Assembly (NCBI RefSeq): GCF_900183975.1
Contig: NZ_LT853882.1
Coordinates: 1,667,501-1,731,500, forward strand
DNA from: Xanthomonas fragariae
GTDB lineage: Bacteria > Pseudomonadota > Gammaproteobacteria > Xanthomonadales > Xanthomonadaceae
Direction: 5' to 3'
Length of the DNA: 64,000 nt
Shown: in pieces, positions 9,589 through 21,906 of the stretch
How the letters are laid out: each line of letters opens with the position of its first letter
Numbering within the stretch: position 1 is the stretch's first letter
Made by a program: the position numbers and the translations under genes
Notes under the pieces: model-generated
The model's database searches: none
What the model saw: the letters and a program-made list of their open reading frames with translations, nothing else
Told to the model about the DNA's origin: nothing

Positions 9589-10179
9589 GTGAGCGAAAAA
9601 GCGACCGAAATCGCGCATCTGCTGAGTCCAACGGTTGAGTCCTTGGGCTTGAAACTGCTGGGTGTGGAATATCTTCCCGCTCCAGGTGGCGCCACTTTGC
9701 GCCTCTATATCGATGTGCCTCTGGCCGAGCATCCCGAGCGTGTCATCAACGTTGACGACTGCGAGCGCGTGAGCCGCGAAGTGTCGGCCCAACTCGATGT
9801 CGAAGACCCCATCACCGGCAACTACACGCTTGAGGTGTCCTCGCCGGGTGTAGATCGTCCGTTGTTCACACTGGAACAGTTCGCCCGTCATGCTGGCGAG
9901 TCCGCAAAGATCGTGTTGAAGCTGGCGCAAGAGGGGAGGCGCCGCTTCCAGGGTCAGATCCTGCGCATCGAATCCGAGGCCGACGCTGTGGTGTTCGCGA
10001 TCGATGGCAACGACGTGCAGATCGGCTTCGACAACATCGACAAGGCGCGCATCCTGCCGGATTGGGTTGCCCTGGGCCTGGCTCCGCAGAAACCGAATAA
10101 GCCCGGCCCGAAAAAACCCGGGTACGAGAAGAAGAAACCATCCAACGAGTCGGCGGCTGGCAAGCTGCGCGCGGAGTGA
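9589..10179 (+). CDS. rimP: Ribosome maturation factor RimP
   Basis: A 196-residue protein needed for 30S subunit assembly. The N-terminal domain carries [18 protein letters not shown], and [12 protein letters not shown] in the middle is the family signature. A Sm-like C-terminal domain follows. The lysine/proline-rich tail (about residues 163-190) is an extension common in this lineage. The start is GTG 9589. nusA starts 4 bp after the stop, so the two are probably co-translated in the conserved rimP-nusA-infB operon. Confidence 0.95.
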   Translation: MSEKATEIAHLLSPTVESLGLKLLGVEYLPAPGGATLRLYIDVPLAEHPERVINVDDCERVSREVSAQLDVEDPITGNYTLEVSSPGVDRPLFTLEQFARHAGESAKIVLKLAQEGRRRFQGQILRIESEADAVVFAIDGNDVQIGFDNIDKARILPDWVALGLAPQKPNKPGPKKPGYEKKKPSNESAAGKLRAE

Positions 10180-10183
10180 CGAA

Positions 10184-11695
10184 ATGAGCAAGGAACTTTT
10201 GCTGGTAGTGGATGCTGTAGCCAACGAAAAAGGCGTGCCGCGCGAAGTGATCTTCGATGCGATCGAGGCCGCGCTGGCTTCAGCAGCGAAGAAGCGCTAT
10301 CCCGACCAGGACGTGCTGACGCGCGTGACTATCGATCACAAGGACGGTAACTACGAAACCTACCGTCGTTGGGAAGTGGTGGCCGACGATGTGGTGATGG
10401 AATCGCCGGATCGCCAGGTGCGTCTGATGGATGCCATCGACGAAGCCGACGGCGTGGATGTGGGCGACTACATCGAAGAACAGATCGAGAACCCGGATTT
10501 CGGTCGTATCGCTGCGCAGGCTGCCAAGCAGGTGATCGTGCAGCGTGTGCGCGAAGCTGAGCGTCAGCAAGTGGTCGATGCGTGGAAGGATCGCGTCGGT
10601 GAGTTGATCACCGGTGTGGTCAAGCGCGCCGAGCGCGGCAATATTTTTGTCGACCTAGGTGGCAATGCCGAAGCCTTTATTCCGAAGGACAAGGGCATTC
10701 CGCGCGATGCGCTGCGTTCGGGCGACCGCGTCCGTGGCTATCTGGCTGAAGTGCGCTCGGAGCCACGTGGCCCACAGCTGTTTATCAGCCGCGCCGCACC
10801 GGAATTCATGATCGAACTGTTCAAGCTCGAAGTCCCGGAAGTCGGTCAGGGCTTGGTCGAGATCAAAGCCTGCGCACGCGACCCGGGCGACCGCGCCAAG
10901 ATCGCCGTGATCGCGCACGACACCCGTACCGATCCGATCGGTGCATGCATCGGTATGCGTGGTTCGCGCGTGCAGGCGGTGTCCAACGAGCTCAATGGCG
11001 AGCGCGTGGACATCGTGTTGTGGAACGAGAACCCGGCCAACTTCGTCATCAATGCGATGGCGCCGGCCGAAGTGCAGTCGATCATTGTCGATGAAGACAA
11101 GCATTCGATGGACCTAGCGGTGGCAGAAGATCGCCTGGCCCAGGCGATCGGCAAGGGTGGTCAGAACGTGCGTCTGGCCAGCCGCCTGACCGGGTGGCAG
11201 CTCAATGTAATGACAGCCGACCAAGTAGCCGCCAAGTCCGAGGCCGAACAGGCATCGGCGCGCCAACTGTTCATGGATCGCCTGGAGGTGGACGAAGAAA
11301 TCTCCGCGATCCTGGTGTCGGAAGGCTTCAACACGGTGGAAGAAATCGCCTACGTGCCGGTCGGCGAGTTGCTGGCAGTGGAAGGCTTCGACGAAGACAT
11401 CGTCGAAGAGCTGCGTGCCCGTGCTCGCGATGCGCTGCTCAATGCCGCGCTGGCCGAGGAAGAAGGCCTGGAAGGAACTCAGCCCACCGAGGACCTGCTG
11501 GCGCTGGAGGGGATGAACGAGGAAACGGCCTTCGCTCTGGCCGAGCACGGCGTGCGCACCAGCGAGGACTTGTCCGACCTGGCAGCGGACGAGATCGTCG
11601 ACTTCGGCATTGAGGGCATGACTCAGGAGCGCGCCTCGGCGCTGATCCTGGCGGCCCGCGCCGAGGAGATCGCCCGTTTGGAGCGCGGCGAATGA
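10184..11695 (+). CDS. nusA: Transcription termination/antitermination factor NusA
   Basis: A 503-residue RNA-polymerase-associated factor that modulates pausing, termination and antitermination. Order: N-terminal RNAP-binding domain, S1 domain (near ITGVVKRAERGNIFVDLGG), and two KH domains (GACIGMRGSRVQAVSNELNG and IGKGGQNVRLASRLTGW). Two C-terminal helix-hairpin-helix acidic repeats follow, as in gammaproteobacterial NusA. ATG 10184 is chosen over the longer upstream frame that runs through rimP. infB follows after 96 bp. Confidence 0.97.
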   Translation: MSKELLLVVDAVANEKGVPREVIFDAIEAALASAAKKRYPDQDVLTRVTIDHKDGNYETYRRWEVVADDVVMESPDRQVRLMDAIDEADGVDVGDYIEEQIENPDFGRIAAQAAKQVIVQRVREAERQQVVDAWKDRVGELITGVVKRAERGNIFVDLGGNAEAFIPKDKGIPRDALRSGDRVRGYLAEVRSEPRGPQLFISRAAPEFMIELFKLEVPEVGQGLVEIKACARDPGDRAKIAVIAHDTRTDPIGACIGMRGSRVQAVSNELNGERVDIVLWNENPANFVINAMAPAEVQSIIVDEDKHSMDLAVAEDRLAQAIGKGGQNVRLASRLTGWQLNVMTADQVAAKSEAEQASARQLFMDRLEVDEEISAILVSEGFNTVEEIAYVPVGELLAVEGFDEDIVEELRARARDALLNAALAEEEGLEGTQPTEDLLALEGMNEETAFALAEHGVRTSEDLSDLAADEIVDFGIEGMTQERASALILAARAEEIARLERGE

Positions 11696-11791
11696 GCCGG
11701 CAATGAACCGCGCCCTGAACCCATCAGGGCTTAGAATCAGCGTTTCCCTTGCTCTGGGCGAGGGGAGCGCCAACCAGATCATAGGATCCGA

Positions 11792-14503
<2,712 letters not shown>

Positions 14504-14646
14504 CGGCTGCCGGAGCCTGCGGGCCCCGGTCTTCCGCACAGCGGATTCTGTAACGCAAGTTCTGCGAGGCAAGGGCAGCATGGCCGCTCGCGTTCGTTTT
14601 TGGCTTCGGTGCCATCTGGCCCTCCGAATCAACTAGGTCCACGACC

Positions 14647-15039
14647 ATGCCAACCAAATCATTCCATCGCACCGACCGCGTTTCGGCGCAGGTGCGTCGC
14701 GACCTCGGCACCATCGTGCACGCGGCCGTGCGCGACCACGGCTTGCCGTCGGTCAGCGTTTCCGATGTCGAAATCAGCCGCGATCTGGCGCATGCCAAGG
14801 TGTTCGTCACCGCGCTGCAGCAGGAGCGTTCGGTCGAAGCGATCAAGGGGCTCAAGGAAATTGCCGGTCAGCTGCGTACGCAGTTGGCGCGGGCCATGAA
14901 ACTGCGTCACGTGCCTGAGCTGCACTTCCATTACGACGATTCGGTCGATCGCGGCGAACGCATCGACAACCTGTTGCGTGATCTGAATGATGTCCGCCCC
15001 GAGGCTGCTTCCAGCGACGAAGACGCCGAACAGCGCTGA
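14647..15039 (+). CDS. rbfA: 30S ribosome-binding factor RbfA
   Basis: A 130-residue KH-like factor acting on 16S rRNA maturation and cold adaptation. The N-terminal RVSAQVRRDLGTIV helix and the VSDVEISRDLAHAKVFVT strand pattern match the family, as does the RHVPELHFHYDDSVDRGERI segment. ATG 14647 gives the normal length. The 143 bp after infB holds no gene that I can support. truB follows after 87 bp. Confidence 0.95.
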   Translation: MPTKSFHRTDRVSAQVRRDLGTIVHAAVRDHGLPSVSVSDVEISRDLAHAKVFVTALQQERSVEAIKGLKEIAGQLRTQLARAMKLRHVPELHFHYDDSVDRGERIDNLLRDLNDVRPEAASSDEDAEQR

Positions 15040-15126
15040 GCGCTGTATCGGGCTTGCCGCCTGCGGCCTCCGTTGCGGCCCTGATTCCCGCGGGCGCGTA
15101 CAGCGCCCGATTCGAGCACTGATCTT

Positions 15127-16053
15127 TTGAAACCCCGCATCGTCTATCGCCCGTTGCATGGCATCCTGTTGCTGGACAAGCCAGCCGGACTCAGCTCCAA
15201 CAACGCGTTGCAGGCCGCACGCCGTTTGTTGCGGGCAGAAAAGGGCGGCCATACCGGAAGCCTGGATCCGCTGGCCACCGGCTTGCTGCCGTTGTGTCTG
15301 GGCGAAGCTACCAAGATCGCCGGTCTGCTGCTTGGCTCGGTCAAGGCATACGACGCTGAGGTCGTGTTGGGCATGACCACCGAGACTGACGATGCCGATG
15401 GCGAGCGGTTGCGCGAGCGTGCGGTGCCGGAACTGAGCGAAGAAGCACTGCGTGTGGCGCTGGCGTCGTTTGTCGGCCGTATCGCGCAGCAGGTACCGAT
15501 CTATTCTGCGCTCAAGCAGGGGGGCGAGCCGCTGTATGCCAAGGCGCGGCGTGGCGAAGCGATCGACGCGCCGGTGCGCGAGGTCGATGTGCATGCGATC
15601 GAACTGATCGGCTACAGCGCGCCGCGCCTGCAATTGCGCGTGACCTGCGGCTCGGGCACTTATATTCGCAGTCTGGCGCGCGATTTGGGCGAATTGCTCG
15701 GATGTGGTGCGCATATCGCATCGTTGCGTCGGCTGTGGGTCAAGCCGTTTCATGCTCCGCAAATGATCACGCTCCAAGCGCTGTCCACAGCGCTGGACGC
15801 AGGCATCGATGCGCAGGAGTTGTTGTTGCCGATCCAAGCCGGTCTGGCCGATTTTGCGCGGATCGTACTCGACCAGGCCCATGCGACCCGTTTCCGGATG
15901 GGCCAGCGCTTGCGCGATGCAGCATTTCCAGTCGGCCAGGTGGCGGTGTTCGGGCCCGATGGAATCCCTTCAGGCTTAGGCATGGTGGACGCGGAAGGGC
16001 GTTTGTCACCGCAGCGTTTGTTCAATGGACTGAACGAAGTTCAGGCTTATTAA
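15127..16053 (+). CDS. truB: tRNA pseudouridine(55) synthase TruB
   Basis: A 308-residue enzyme that isomerises U55 in the T loop of tRNAs. The catalytic motif [20 protein letters not shown] (about residues 41-60) contains the essential aspartate. [12 protein letters not shown] near the N-terminus and the [10 protein letters not shown] segment are also typical. A short C-terminal PUA-like domain follows. The start is TTG 15127, with the N-terminus matching the family from the next residues. It lies in the infB-rbfA-truB-rpsO order common in proteobacteria. Confidence 0.95.
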   Translation: MKPRIVYRPLHGILLLDKPAGLSSNNALQAARRLLRAEKGGHTGSLDPLATGLLPLCLGEATKIAGLLLGSVKAYDAEVVLGMTTETDDADGERLRERAVPELSEEALRVALASFVGRIAQQVPIYSALKQGGEPLYAKARRGEAIDAPVREVDVHAIELIGYSAPRLQLRVTCGSGTYIRSLARDLGELLGCGAHIASLRRLWVKPFHAPQMITLQALSTALDAGIDAQELLLPIQAGLADFARIVLDQAHATRFRMGQRLRDAAFPVGQVAVFGPDGIPSGLGMVDAEGRLSPQRLFNGLNEVQAY

Positions 16054-16065
16054 TTTTTAGTCAAC

Positions 16066-16094
16066 TTGTTCTCGGGGCCGCGCGACGTTACAAT
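16066..16094 (+). promoter_or_regulatory. Sigma-70-like promoter for rpsO-pnp
   Basis: TTGTTC at 16066-16071 and TACAAT at 16089-16094 are separated by exactly 17 bp. They lie 12 bp after the truB stop and about 115 bp before rpsO, leaving a leader long enough for the known autoregulation of S15. Confidence 0.65.
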
Positions 16095-16210
16095 TTTGCG
16101 GCCCTGATCGTGGCACATTCAGCGCCAAGCGCGCTCATCCCTAGCAAACGGCGAGTCCGACGGTGCGTCACGCACGTTCCTGTCCACTACGCATCTCTTG
16201 AGAAAACACA

Positions 16211-16471
16211 ATGTCTGTCGACACCCAGAAAGTTATTGAGAACAACAAGCGCAGCGCCCAGGACACCGGTTCGCCGGAAGTGCAGGTCGCTCTGCTGACA
16301 GCGCGCATCGAACTGCTGACCGGTCACTTCAAGACCCATAAGAAGGATCACCACAGCCGTCGTGGTCTGCTGCAGATGGTCAACCGTCGTCGCAGCCTGC
16401 TCGACTACCTGAAGAAGAAGGACAACGAGCGTTATAAGTCCTTGATCGAGAAGCTCGGCCTGCGCCGCTAA
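16211..16471 (+). CDS. rpsO: 30S ribosomal protein S15
   Basis: An 86-residue primary 16S-binding protein of the small-subunit platform. The [20 protein letters not shown] and [22 protein letters not shown] segments are family signatures, and the length is close to the usual 88-89. It has its own promoter upstream and a strong terminator directly downstream, then pnp, the arrangement also seen in E. coli. Confidence 0.98.
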   Translation: MSVDTQKVIENNKRSAQDTGSPEVQVALLTARIELLTGHFKTHKKDHHSRRGLLQMVNRRRSLLDYLKKKDNERYKSLIEKLGLRR

Positions 16472-16484
16472 TCGAGTCCTACCG

Positions 16485-16517
16485 CCGCGGCGCAGCGATG
16501 CGCCGCGGTTTTGTTTT
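16485..16517 (+). terminator. Rho-independent terminator after rpsO
   Basis: Perfect 10-bp arms (CCGCGGCGCA / TGCGCCGCGG) around a GCGA tetraloop, followed by TTTTGTTTT. It separates rpsO from pnp, so pnp expression depends on read-through or on a second promoter between 16518 and 16640. Confidence 0.92.
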
Positions 16518-16640
16518 GGTCAGTCGCACTACGTCATTTGCACCATGTAGTTAATGGCCCGGAGCATCCCGGCCGCCCGTTCTCGGCATGGGTCGACGAC
16601 GGTCCATTTGAAGACAGCAACACCTAAGGGAAAAACCTCC

Positions 16641-18755
16641 GTGGCAAAAATCACCAAAACCTTCCAGTACGGCAAGCACACCGTCACCCTCGAGACCGGC
16701 GAAGTCGCTCGCCAGGCGAGCGGCGCGGTCATCGTCAAGATGGATGACACCGTACTGCTGGTCACCGCCGTCGCCGCAAAGACCGCGCGCGAAGGTCAGG
16801 ACTTCTTCCCACTGACCGTTGATTATCAGGAGAAGTTCTATGCCGGCGGCCGCATCCCAGGCGGCTTCTTCAAGCGCGAAGGACGTGCGACCGAGAAGGA
16901 AACGCTGATCTCTCGCCTGATCGATCGTCCGATCCGTCCGCTGTTCCCGGAGGACTATAAGAACGAAGTACAGATTATCGCGACCGTGATGTCGATGAAC
17001 CCCGACATCGACGGCGATATCGCCGCGCTGATCGGTGCATCGGCTGCGCTGTCGTTGGCCGGTACGCCCTTCAACGGCCCGATCGGTGCCGCCAAGGTAG
17101 GCTACAAGAACGGTGAGTACATCCTCAACCCGACCATCGCCGAGCTGAAGGATTCGCAGCTGGAGCTGGTGGTTGCCGGCACCGCGAACGCCGTGCTGAT
17201 GGTGGAGTCGGAAGCGGCGCTGCTGTCCGAAGAAGTGATGCTGGGCGCGGTCACCTTCGGCCATCGCGAACTGCAGAAAGTCATCAACGCGATCAACGAG
17301 CTGACCGTCGAAGCCGGCACCAAGCCCAGCAGCTGGGTTGCGCCTGTCAAGAACACCGCGCTGATCAACGCGCTCAAAGAAGCCGTCGGCACACAGCTGG
17401 CAGATGCTTTCCAGGTGCGCGACAAGTTGCAGCGTCGCGACGCGATCTCCGCGATCAAGAAAGACGTGCTGGACTCGCTGGCCGGCCGTGTTGCCTCCGA
17501 AGGCTGGAGCGCTGCTGAGTTGTCGAAGGAATTTGGCGAGCTGGAATATCACACCATGCGCGACTCGGTCCTAGAGACCAAGGTGCGTATCGATGGCCGT
17601 GCACTAGATACCGTGCGTCCGATCGATGTGCAGGCCGGCGTGTTGCCACGTACCCATGGCTCGGCACTGTTCACCCGCGGCGAAACGCAGGCTATTGTGG
17701 TTACCACGCTGGGCACCGCCCGCGACGGCCAAGTGATCGACGCGGTCAGCGGCGAGTACAAGGAAAATTTCCTGTTCCATTACAACTTCCCTCCGTACTC
17801 GGTAGGCGAGTGTGGTCGTTTCGGTGCACCGAAGCGTCGTGAAATCGGCCATGGCCGTCTGGCCAAGCGCGGCGTGCTAGCCGTGATGCCGAGCCTGGAA
17901 GAATTCCCGTACACCATTCGCGTGGTCTCGGAGATCACCGAGTCCAATGGTTCTTCCTCGATGGCATCGGTCTGCGGCAGCTCGCTGGCGCTGATGGACG
18001 CCGGTGTGCCGATCAAGGCGCCGGTGGCAGGTATCGCCATGGGCCTGGTGAAGGAAGATGATCGCTTCGTGGTGCTGTCCGACATCCTGGGTGACGAAGA
18101 TCACCTGGGCGACATGGACTTCAAGGTGGCCGGTACTGCCGAAGGCGTGTCCGCGCTGCAGATGGACATAAAGATCGAGGGCATCACCGAAGAGATCATG
18201 AAGCAGGCATTGCAGCAGGCCAAGGCGGGCCGTCTGCACATCCTCGGCGAGATGGCGCATGCCCTGACCACGCCGCGTCTGGAGCTGAGCGATTACGCGC
18301 CGCGTCTGCTGACCATCAAGATCCACCCGGACAAGATCCGCGAAGTGATCGGCAAGGGTGGCTCGACCATCCAGGCGATCACCAAGGAAACCGGCACGCA
18401 GATCGACATCCAGGACGACGGTACGATCATCATCGCCTCGGTCAATGCCATCGCCGCACAAGCTGCGAAGTCGCGCATCGAGCAGATCACCTCGGACGTG
18501 GAGCCGGGCCGCATCTACGAAGGCAAAGTCGCCAAGATCATGGACTTCGGCGCGTTCGTCACGATCCTGCCGGGCAAGGACGGTCTGGTGCACGTCTCGC
18601 AGATTTCCAGCGAGCGCGTGGAGAAGGTTGGCGACAAGCTGAAGGAAGGCGATCTGGTCCGCGTCAAGGTACTGGAAGTGGACAAGCAGGGCCGCATCCG
18701 TCTGTCGATCAAGGCAGTGGAAGAAGGCGAGGGCGTGCCGGCTTCGGCCGAGTAA
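16641..18755 (+). CDS. pnp: Polyribonucleotide nucleotidyltransferase (PNPase)
   Basis: A 704-residue phosphorolytic 3'-5' exoribonuclease and degradosome component. Two RNase PH-like domains flank an all-alpha domain. A KH domain follows ([15 protein letters not shown], near residue 565), then an S1 domain ([18 protein letters not shown], near 622). The catalytic-site stretch [18 protein letters not shown] is present in the second PH domain. GTG 16641 gives the family N-terminus MAKITKTF and has an AAGGGA site upstream. The frame is open further upstream, but that part is non-coding in character. Confidence 0.97.
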   Translation: MAKITKTFQYGKHTVTLETGEVARQASGAVIVKMDDTVLLVTAVAAKTAREGQDFFPLTVDYQEKFYAGGRIPGGFFKREGRATEKETLISRLIDRPIRPLFPEDYKNEVQIIATVMSMNPDIDGDIAALIGASAALSLAGTPFNGPIGAAKVGYKNGEYILNPTIAELKDSQLELVVAGTANAVLMVESEAALLSEEVMLGAVTFGHRELQKVINAINELTVEAGTKPSSWVAPVKNTALINALKEAVGTQLADAFQVRDKLQRRDAISAIKKDVLDSLAGRVASEGWSAAELSKEFGELEYHTMRDSVLETKVRIDGRALDTVRPIDVQAGVLPRTHGSALFTRGETQAIVVTTLGTARDGQVIDAVSGEYKENFLFHYNFPPYSVGECGRFGAPKRREIGHGRLAKRGVLAVMPSLEEFPYTIRVVSEITESNGSSSMASVCGSSLALMDAGVPIKAPVAGIAMGLVKEDDRFVVLSDILGDEDHLGDMDFKVAGTAEGVSALQMDIKIEGITEEIMKQALQQAKAGRLHILGEMAHALTTPRLELSDYAPRLLTIKIHPDKIREVIGKGGSTIQAITKETGTQIDIQDDGTIIIASVNAIAAQAAKSRIEQITSDVEPGRIYEGKVAKIMDFGAFVTILPGKDGLVHVSQISSERVEKVGDKLKEGDLVRVKVLEVDKQGRIRLSIKAVEEGEGVPASAE

Positions 18756-18782
18756 GCGCTGCTGTTTGATGCGTTACGAAAA

Positions 18783-18805
18783 AGCGGGCTGCGGCCCGCT
18801 TTTTT
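18783..18805 (+). terminator. Rho-independent terminator after pnp
   Basis: 7-bp arms AGCGGGC/GCCCGCT with a TGCG loop and a following T run, 28 bp after the pnp stop. Confidence 0.9.
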
Positions 18806-18848
18806 GTTGTCGGCTGGTAATCAGTCGTGCTTTATTCCTTCTTTCTTC

Positions 18849-18871
18849 GGGACATTGTCCCCTTTATGGGG
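18849..18871. other. Two overlapping short palindromes between pnp and the IS element
   Basis: GGGACATTGTCCC (18849-18861) is a perfect inverted repeat, and CCCC-TTTAT-GGGG (18859-18871) overlaps it by three bases. They could be a regulator-binding site for a gene formerly downstream and now cut off by the IS insertion. I see nothing else in the 18806-18986 gap. Confidence 0.3.
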
Positions 18872-18986
18872 ATAAGGGTGCGCACAGCGCGGGTTGAAGG
18901 GTACGATCAAAGCCGCGCATTCTCGACCGCCCGTAAATGAATTCCCAACTGATTCTCTGGTTAAGAGTTTCTATTAAGAACGTCTA

Positions 18987-19833
18987 ACAAAACCCCTTGA
19001 ATCTTGTCTCGCCGGTGGCAAAATTGCGGACATGACACGTCGCAAAGAGATCCCCATTGCGCTGTGGAAGCGCATCGAGCCGCTGATTCCGCAAGTGAAG
19101 CGTTCGCCCAAAGGTGGACGGCCGCGTATCAGTGATCAGCAAGCCCTCAACGGCATCGTCTATGTCCTGCGCACGGGCGTGCCGTGGGAAGACCTGCCTA
19201 TGGAGCTGGGCTACGGCAGCGGCATGACCTGCTGGCGTCGGTTGCGTGATTGGCAGGCCGCCGGTGTGTGGCATCGTCTGCATCAGGTGTTGCTGGCCGA
19301 GCTATGTCGCGCTCAGACGCTGGACCTGAGCCGAGCTGGTCTGGACGCCGCTAGCGTAGCCTCCCCCCGGGGGCCCATACACCGGGCCGAACCCGACCGA
19401 TCGCGGCAAACTCGGCAGCAAACGGCATCTGATCGTCGATCGCAACGGCATCCCCTTGGCGGTGTGCGTCACCGGCGCCAATCGGCACGACTCGGTCGTG
19501 TTCGAGGAGTTGATCGACGCCTTGCCGCCAATTGGTGGCAAACCAGGGCGCCCGCGACGTTGGCCAGACAAATTGCACGCCGACAAGGCTTACGACATCG
19601 ACCGCTGTCGCGCCTTCCTCAAGCAGCGCGGCATCATTGCGCGGATCGCACGCAAGGGGATCGCGCGCAACCACCGGTTGGGCCGTCATCGCTGGGGCGT
19701 CGAGCGCACCCATGCCTGGTTCGCAGGCATGGGCAAACTGCGCATCCGCTTTGAACGCCGCATCGATCTCCACTTGGCGTTGCTCTCGCTTGCTTGCTCC
19801 ATCATCTGCTTACGGCTTCTTCCTGGGTTTTGT
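18987..19833. mobile_element. IS5-family insertion sequence (about 847 bp)
   Basis: Terminal inverted repeats ACAAAACCC at 18987-18995 and GGGTTTTGT at 19825-19833 bound a transposase frame. Both ends are flanked by TA (18985-18986 and 19834-19835), consistent with the 2-bp TA target duplication of the IS427 group of IS5. The transposase stop codon is read through the right end (TTAG). The frame break inside the gene is described in the separate transposase entry. Confidence 0.85.
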
Positions 19834-19836
19834 TAG
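19032..19836 (+). pseudogene. IS5-family transposase split over two frames
   Basis: The first frame (19032 to about 19370) encodes the N-terminal DUF4096-like part with PLIPQVKRSPKGGRPRISD and LRTGVPWEDLP. The second frame (about 19370-19836) continues with TGPNPTDRGKLGSKRHLIVD, the DDE region LHADKAYD, and WGVERTHAWFAGMGKLR. The switch is +1 (or -2) and falls at a C6G5 tract around 19361-19373. IS427-group elements often encode transposase in two overlapping frames, so this may be programmed rather than a mutation. However, the second frame has a TAG just upstream of the tract. I classify it as broken with moderate confidence. Confidence 0.7.
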
Positions 19837-19850
19837 CCGCTCTAAGCCTC

Positions 19851-19950
19851 CTGCACTCACCGCCAATTGAGCGCGGCCGGTGCTCGGAATCGGCATGTGC
19901 CACGCGTACATGCCGATTCCTTCGCGCCGTCCGCACCCACTTGGCGACTG
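19851..19950. repeat. Dispersed hairpin repeat, copy 1
   Basis: About 100 bp closely similar to 30695-30800. Shared blocks include CTCACCGCCAA, CGCGGCCGGTGCTCGGAATCG and CGCGCCGTCCGCACCCAC. This copy forms nested inverted repeats. The outer arms are CGCCAA (19861-19866) and TTGGCG (19941-19946). The inner arms are GGAATCGGCATG and CATGCCGATTCC (19886-19897, 19909-19920) around an 11-nt loop. It lies immediately after the IS5-family element. Confidence 0.75.
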
Positions 19951-19952
19951 CT

Positions 19953-20150
19953 TTAGATCCTGTTAACACACCGAAGCCCATCAGCGGCGAGTACGAAGTT
20001 GAGGAATCCACGGAACATGACGTCCAGCTTCTCAAAGGGAGTGAAAATGCGGCGATCGCCTTTCAAGCAACGGAACAACCTCCTGCCAGCAACAGACAGA
20101 TCCACGACCAATGTGGTGTTGCAGTGAGCGCAGATCCCGCACACAAACAA
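19953..20150 (-). pseudogene. Probable transposase C-terminal remnant
   Basis: The minus frame reads FTPFEKLDVMFRGFLNFVLAADGLR near its end. This resembles the C-terminal helices of IS transposases (the pattern FTRFEKLDVMF.GF...ALR). No matching N-terminal or DDE part is present nearby. It is therefore best seen as a relic in the 350-bp gap between the IS element and nadC. Recognition is by pattern only. Confidence 0.4.
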
Positions 20151-20190
20151 TCACAGCAGGCTGCCAGAGCTGCTGTTCGCACGCGTGAAA

Positions 20191-21078
20191 TCAGCGCGGT
20201 GGCGGCGGGCCGAGTTTGAGCGACAGGTCCACCGCCTGCACGTGTTTGGTCAACCCGCCGATGGAAATGCAGTCCACGCCGTCTTCGGCAATTGCGCGAA
20301 TGCCAGCCAGATCCACGCTGCCAGAGACTTCGAGCGGAATGCGTTGGTCGTGCGGCAAAGCGGCAACGAGACGGACTGCTTCGCGACGCATCGCCTGATC
20401 GAAGTCGTCGATCAGGATGCGCGTGCAGCCGACCTGCAATGCCTCGCGCAGTTGCTCCAGCGTTTCCACTTCGACCACCAGCGGCAACTGTGGTTGCTGC
20501 GCGCGTGCGGCATGCACGGCTGCGCTCAGCGATCCGGCTGCGCGGATGTGGTTTTCCTTGAGCATCACCGTATCGAACAGCCCGATGCGGTGATTGTCGC
20601 CACCACCGCAACGCACCGCGTATTTCTGTGCGGCGCGCAGGCCCGGCAGCGTCTTGCGCGTGTCCAGGATGCGGGTGTTGGTGTCAGCAACTGCAGCGAC
20701 GTACGCAGCCGTAGTAGTGGCCGTGGCCGAGAGCGTCTGCATGAAGTTGAGCGAGGTGCGCTCGGCACTGACCAGACTGCGGCTGCGCCCATGCAGCAGG
20801 GCCAACACAGTGCCGGCGCTGACGTGCTGACCTTCGTGCACGTGCCAGTCGATGCGCACCTGCACATCGAGTGCACGATGCGCCGCGTCGAACCAGGGGC
20901 GGCCTGCGATCACCGCATTCTGCTTGCACAGCAGGTACGCGCTGTCGGCCTGATCGGGCAACAGCGCTGCGGTCACATCGCCAGTGCCGATGTCCTCGGC
21001 CAGTGCGCGTGCCACGTCGGCGTCAACCAGCGCGCTCGGTGGCGCCTCCGGCACGGTCGTGCGCACAGGAAGACTCAC
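20191..21078 (-). CDS. nadC: Nicotinate-nucleotide pyrophosphorylase (quinolinate phosphoribosyltransferase)
   Basis: A 295-residue enzyme converting quinolinate and PRPP to nicotinate mononucleotide, CO2 and PPi in de novo NAD synthesis. Visible motifs are EDIGTGDVTA near the N-terminus, the substrate-binding ILDTRKTLPGLRAAQKYAV, VMLKENHI, and the C-terminal VSGSVDLAGIRAIAEDGVD phosphate-binding region. The start is GTG 21078, overlapping the stop of the upstream Trm112-like gene (GTGA), so the pair is probably coupled. Confidence 0.95.
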   Translation of the reverse strand: MSLPVRTTVPEAPPSALVDADVARALAEDIGTGDVTAALLPDQADSAYLLCKQNAVIAGRPWFDAAHRALDVQVRIDWHVHEGQHVSAGTVLALLHGRSRSLVSAERTSLNFMQTLSATATTTAAYVAAVADTNTRILDTRKTLPGLRAAQKYAVRCGGGDNHRIGLFDTVMLKENHIRAAGSLSAAVHAARAQQPQLPLVVEVETLEQLREALQVGCTRILIDDFDQAMRREAVRLVAALPHDQRIPLEVSGSVDLAGIRAIAEDGVDCISIGGLTKHVQAVDLSLKLGPPPPR

Positions 21079-21344
21079 TTCTCGGGGAGGTCGGCGATCT
21101 GCTCAGTGCCGATGGCTTCTTCGGCCAGCAGCACTGGAATGCCATCGTCGACGCGGAAGATCTGCTTGCGGTCGCGGGTGATCAGCGCCTCGCGCAGCGG
21201 CTGTGCCTGCAAGGTGCCATCGGCACGCTGCAGGTTTCCGCCGGCAATGGCGGTGTTGAGTGCTTCCAGGCCTTTGCCGTCGAGCAGCGAAAGCGGCTGG
21301 CGGGTGTCGGGCGAGCACAGCAGGTCGAGCAATTTGCGATCCAT
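21075..21344 (-). CDS. Trm112/YcaR-family small protein
   Basis: An 89-residue protein with the Trm112p-like pattern: N-terminal DRKLLDLLCSPDTRQPLSLL and C-terminal FRVDDGIPVLLAEEA. The family is usually about 60 residues. Here a spacer of roughly 25 residues separates the two halves. Only one cysteine is present, so a zinc site of the eukaryotic Trm112 type is unlikely. It is coupled to nadC and divergent from purE across 58 bp. The partner protein is not evident here. Confidence 0.85.
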   Translation of the reverse strand: MDRKLLDLLCSPDTRQPLSLLDGKGLEALNTAIAGGNLQRADGTLQAQPLREALITRDRKQIFRVDDGIPVLLAEEAIGTEQIADLPEK

Positions 21345-21402
21345 CGAAGTCTTGTCTTGCGTGGAAGTTGGCTAGAATACGTCTTTACCGCAAGGCAGGG
21401 CC

Positions 21403-21906
21403 ATGACCTCCAACCACTCCGCGCCGCTGGTCGGCATCGTGATGGGCTCCCGTTCGGATTGGGAGACCATGCAACACACAGCTCAGAAGCTGGATGCGCT
21501 GGGCGTGCCTTACGAAGTCAAGGTGGTCTCGGCGCACCGCACGCCCGATGTGTTGTTCAGCTATGCCGAGCAGGCTGGCGAACGCGGCTTGCGCGCAATC
21601 ATCGCCGGTGCCGGCGGCGCGGCGCATCTGCCGGGCATGCTCGCCGCCAAGACCGCGGTGCCGGTGCTCGGCGTGCCGGTGCAGTCCAAGGCGCTCAACG
21701 GCATGGATTCGTTGCTATCGATCGTGCAGATGCCAGCCGGGATTCCGGTGGCTACGTTTGCGATCGGCAATGCTGGTGCGGCAAATGCGGCGTTGTTCGC
21801 GGCAGCGATGGTGGCACCGGAACAGGCGCAGATCGGCCAGGCACTGGCACAGTTCCGTGCCAAGCAGACTGACGATGTCATGGCTAGCGACGACCCGCGG
21901 CAATGA
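21403..21906 (+). CDS. purE: N5-carboxyaminoimidazole ribonucleotide mutase
   Basis: A 167-residue class I PurE that moves the carboxylate of N5-CAIR to C4 in purine synthesis. The [13 protein letters not shown] phosphate-binding loop, the SAHRTPD motif and the [16 protein letters not shown] segment are all present. A TAGAAT hexamer at 21373-21378 may be the -10 of its promoter, but its -35 is weak. The stop overlaps the purK start (ATGA). Confidence 0.97.
   Translation: MTSNHSAPLVGIVMGSRSDWETMQHTAQKLDALGVPYEVKVVSAHRTPDVLFSYAEQAGERGLRAIIAGAGGAAHLPGMLAAKTAVPVLGVPVQSKALNGMDSLLSIVQMPAGIPVATFAIGNAGAANAALFAAAMVAPEQAQIGQALAQFRAKQTDDVMASDDPRQ

Noticed and set aside
14659..15882. A 407-residue minus-strand frame opposite rbfA and truB
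   Set aside because: Shadow frame with no recognisable motif; the plus-strand genes are well supported.
20185..21375. A 396-residue plus-strand frame opposite nadC
   Set aside because: Antisense shadow; nadC motifs are complete on the minus strand.
21352..21378. TTGTCT and TAGAAT upstream of purE as a promoter
   Set aside because: Spacing is 15 bp and the -35 is poor; mentioned under purE only.
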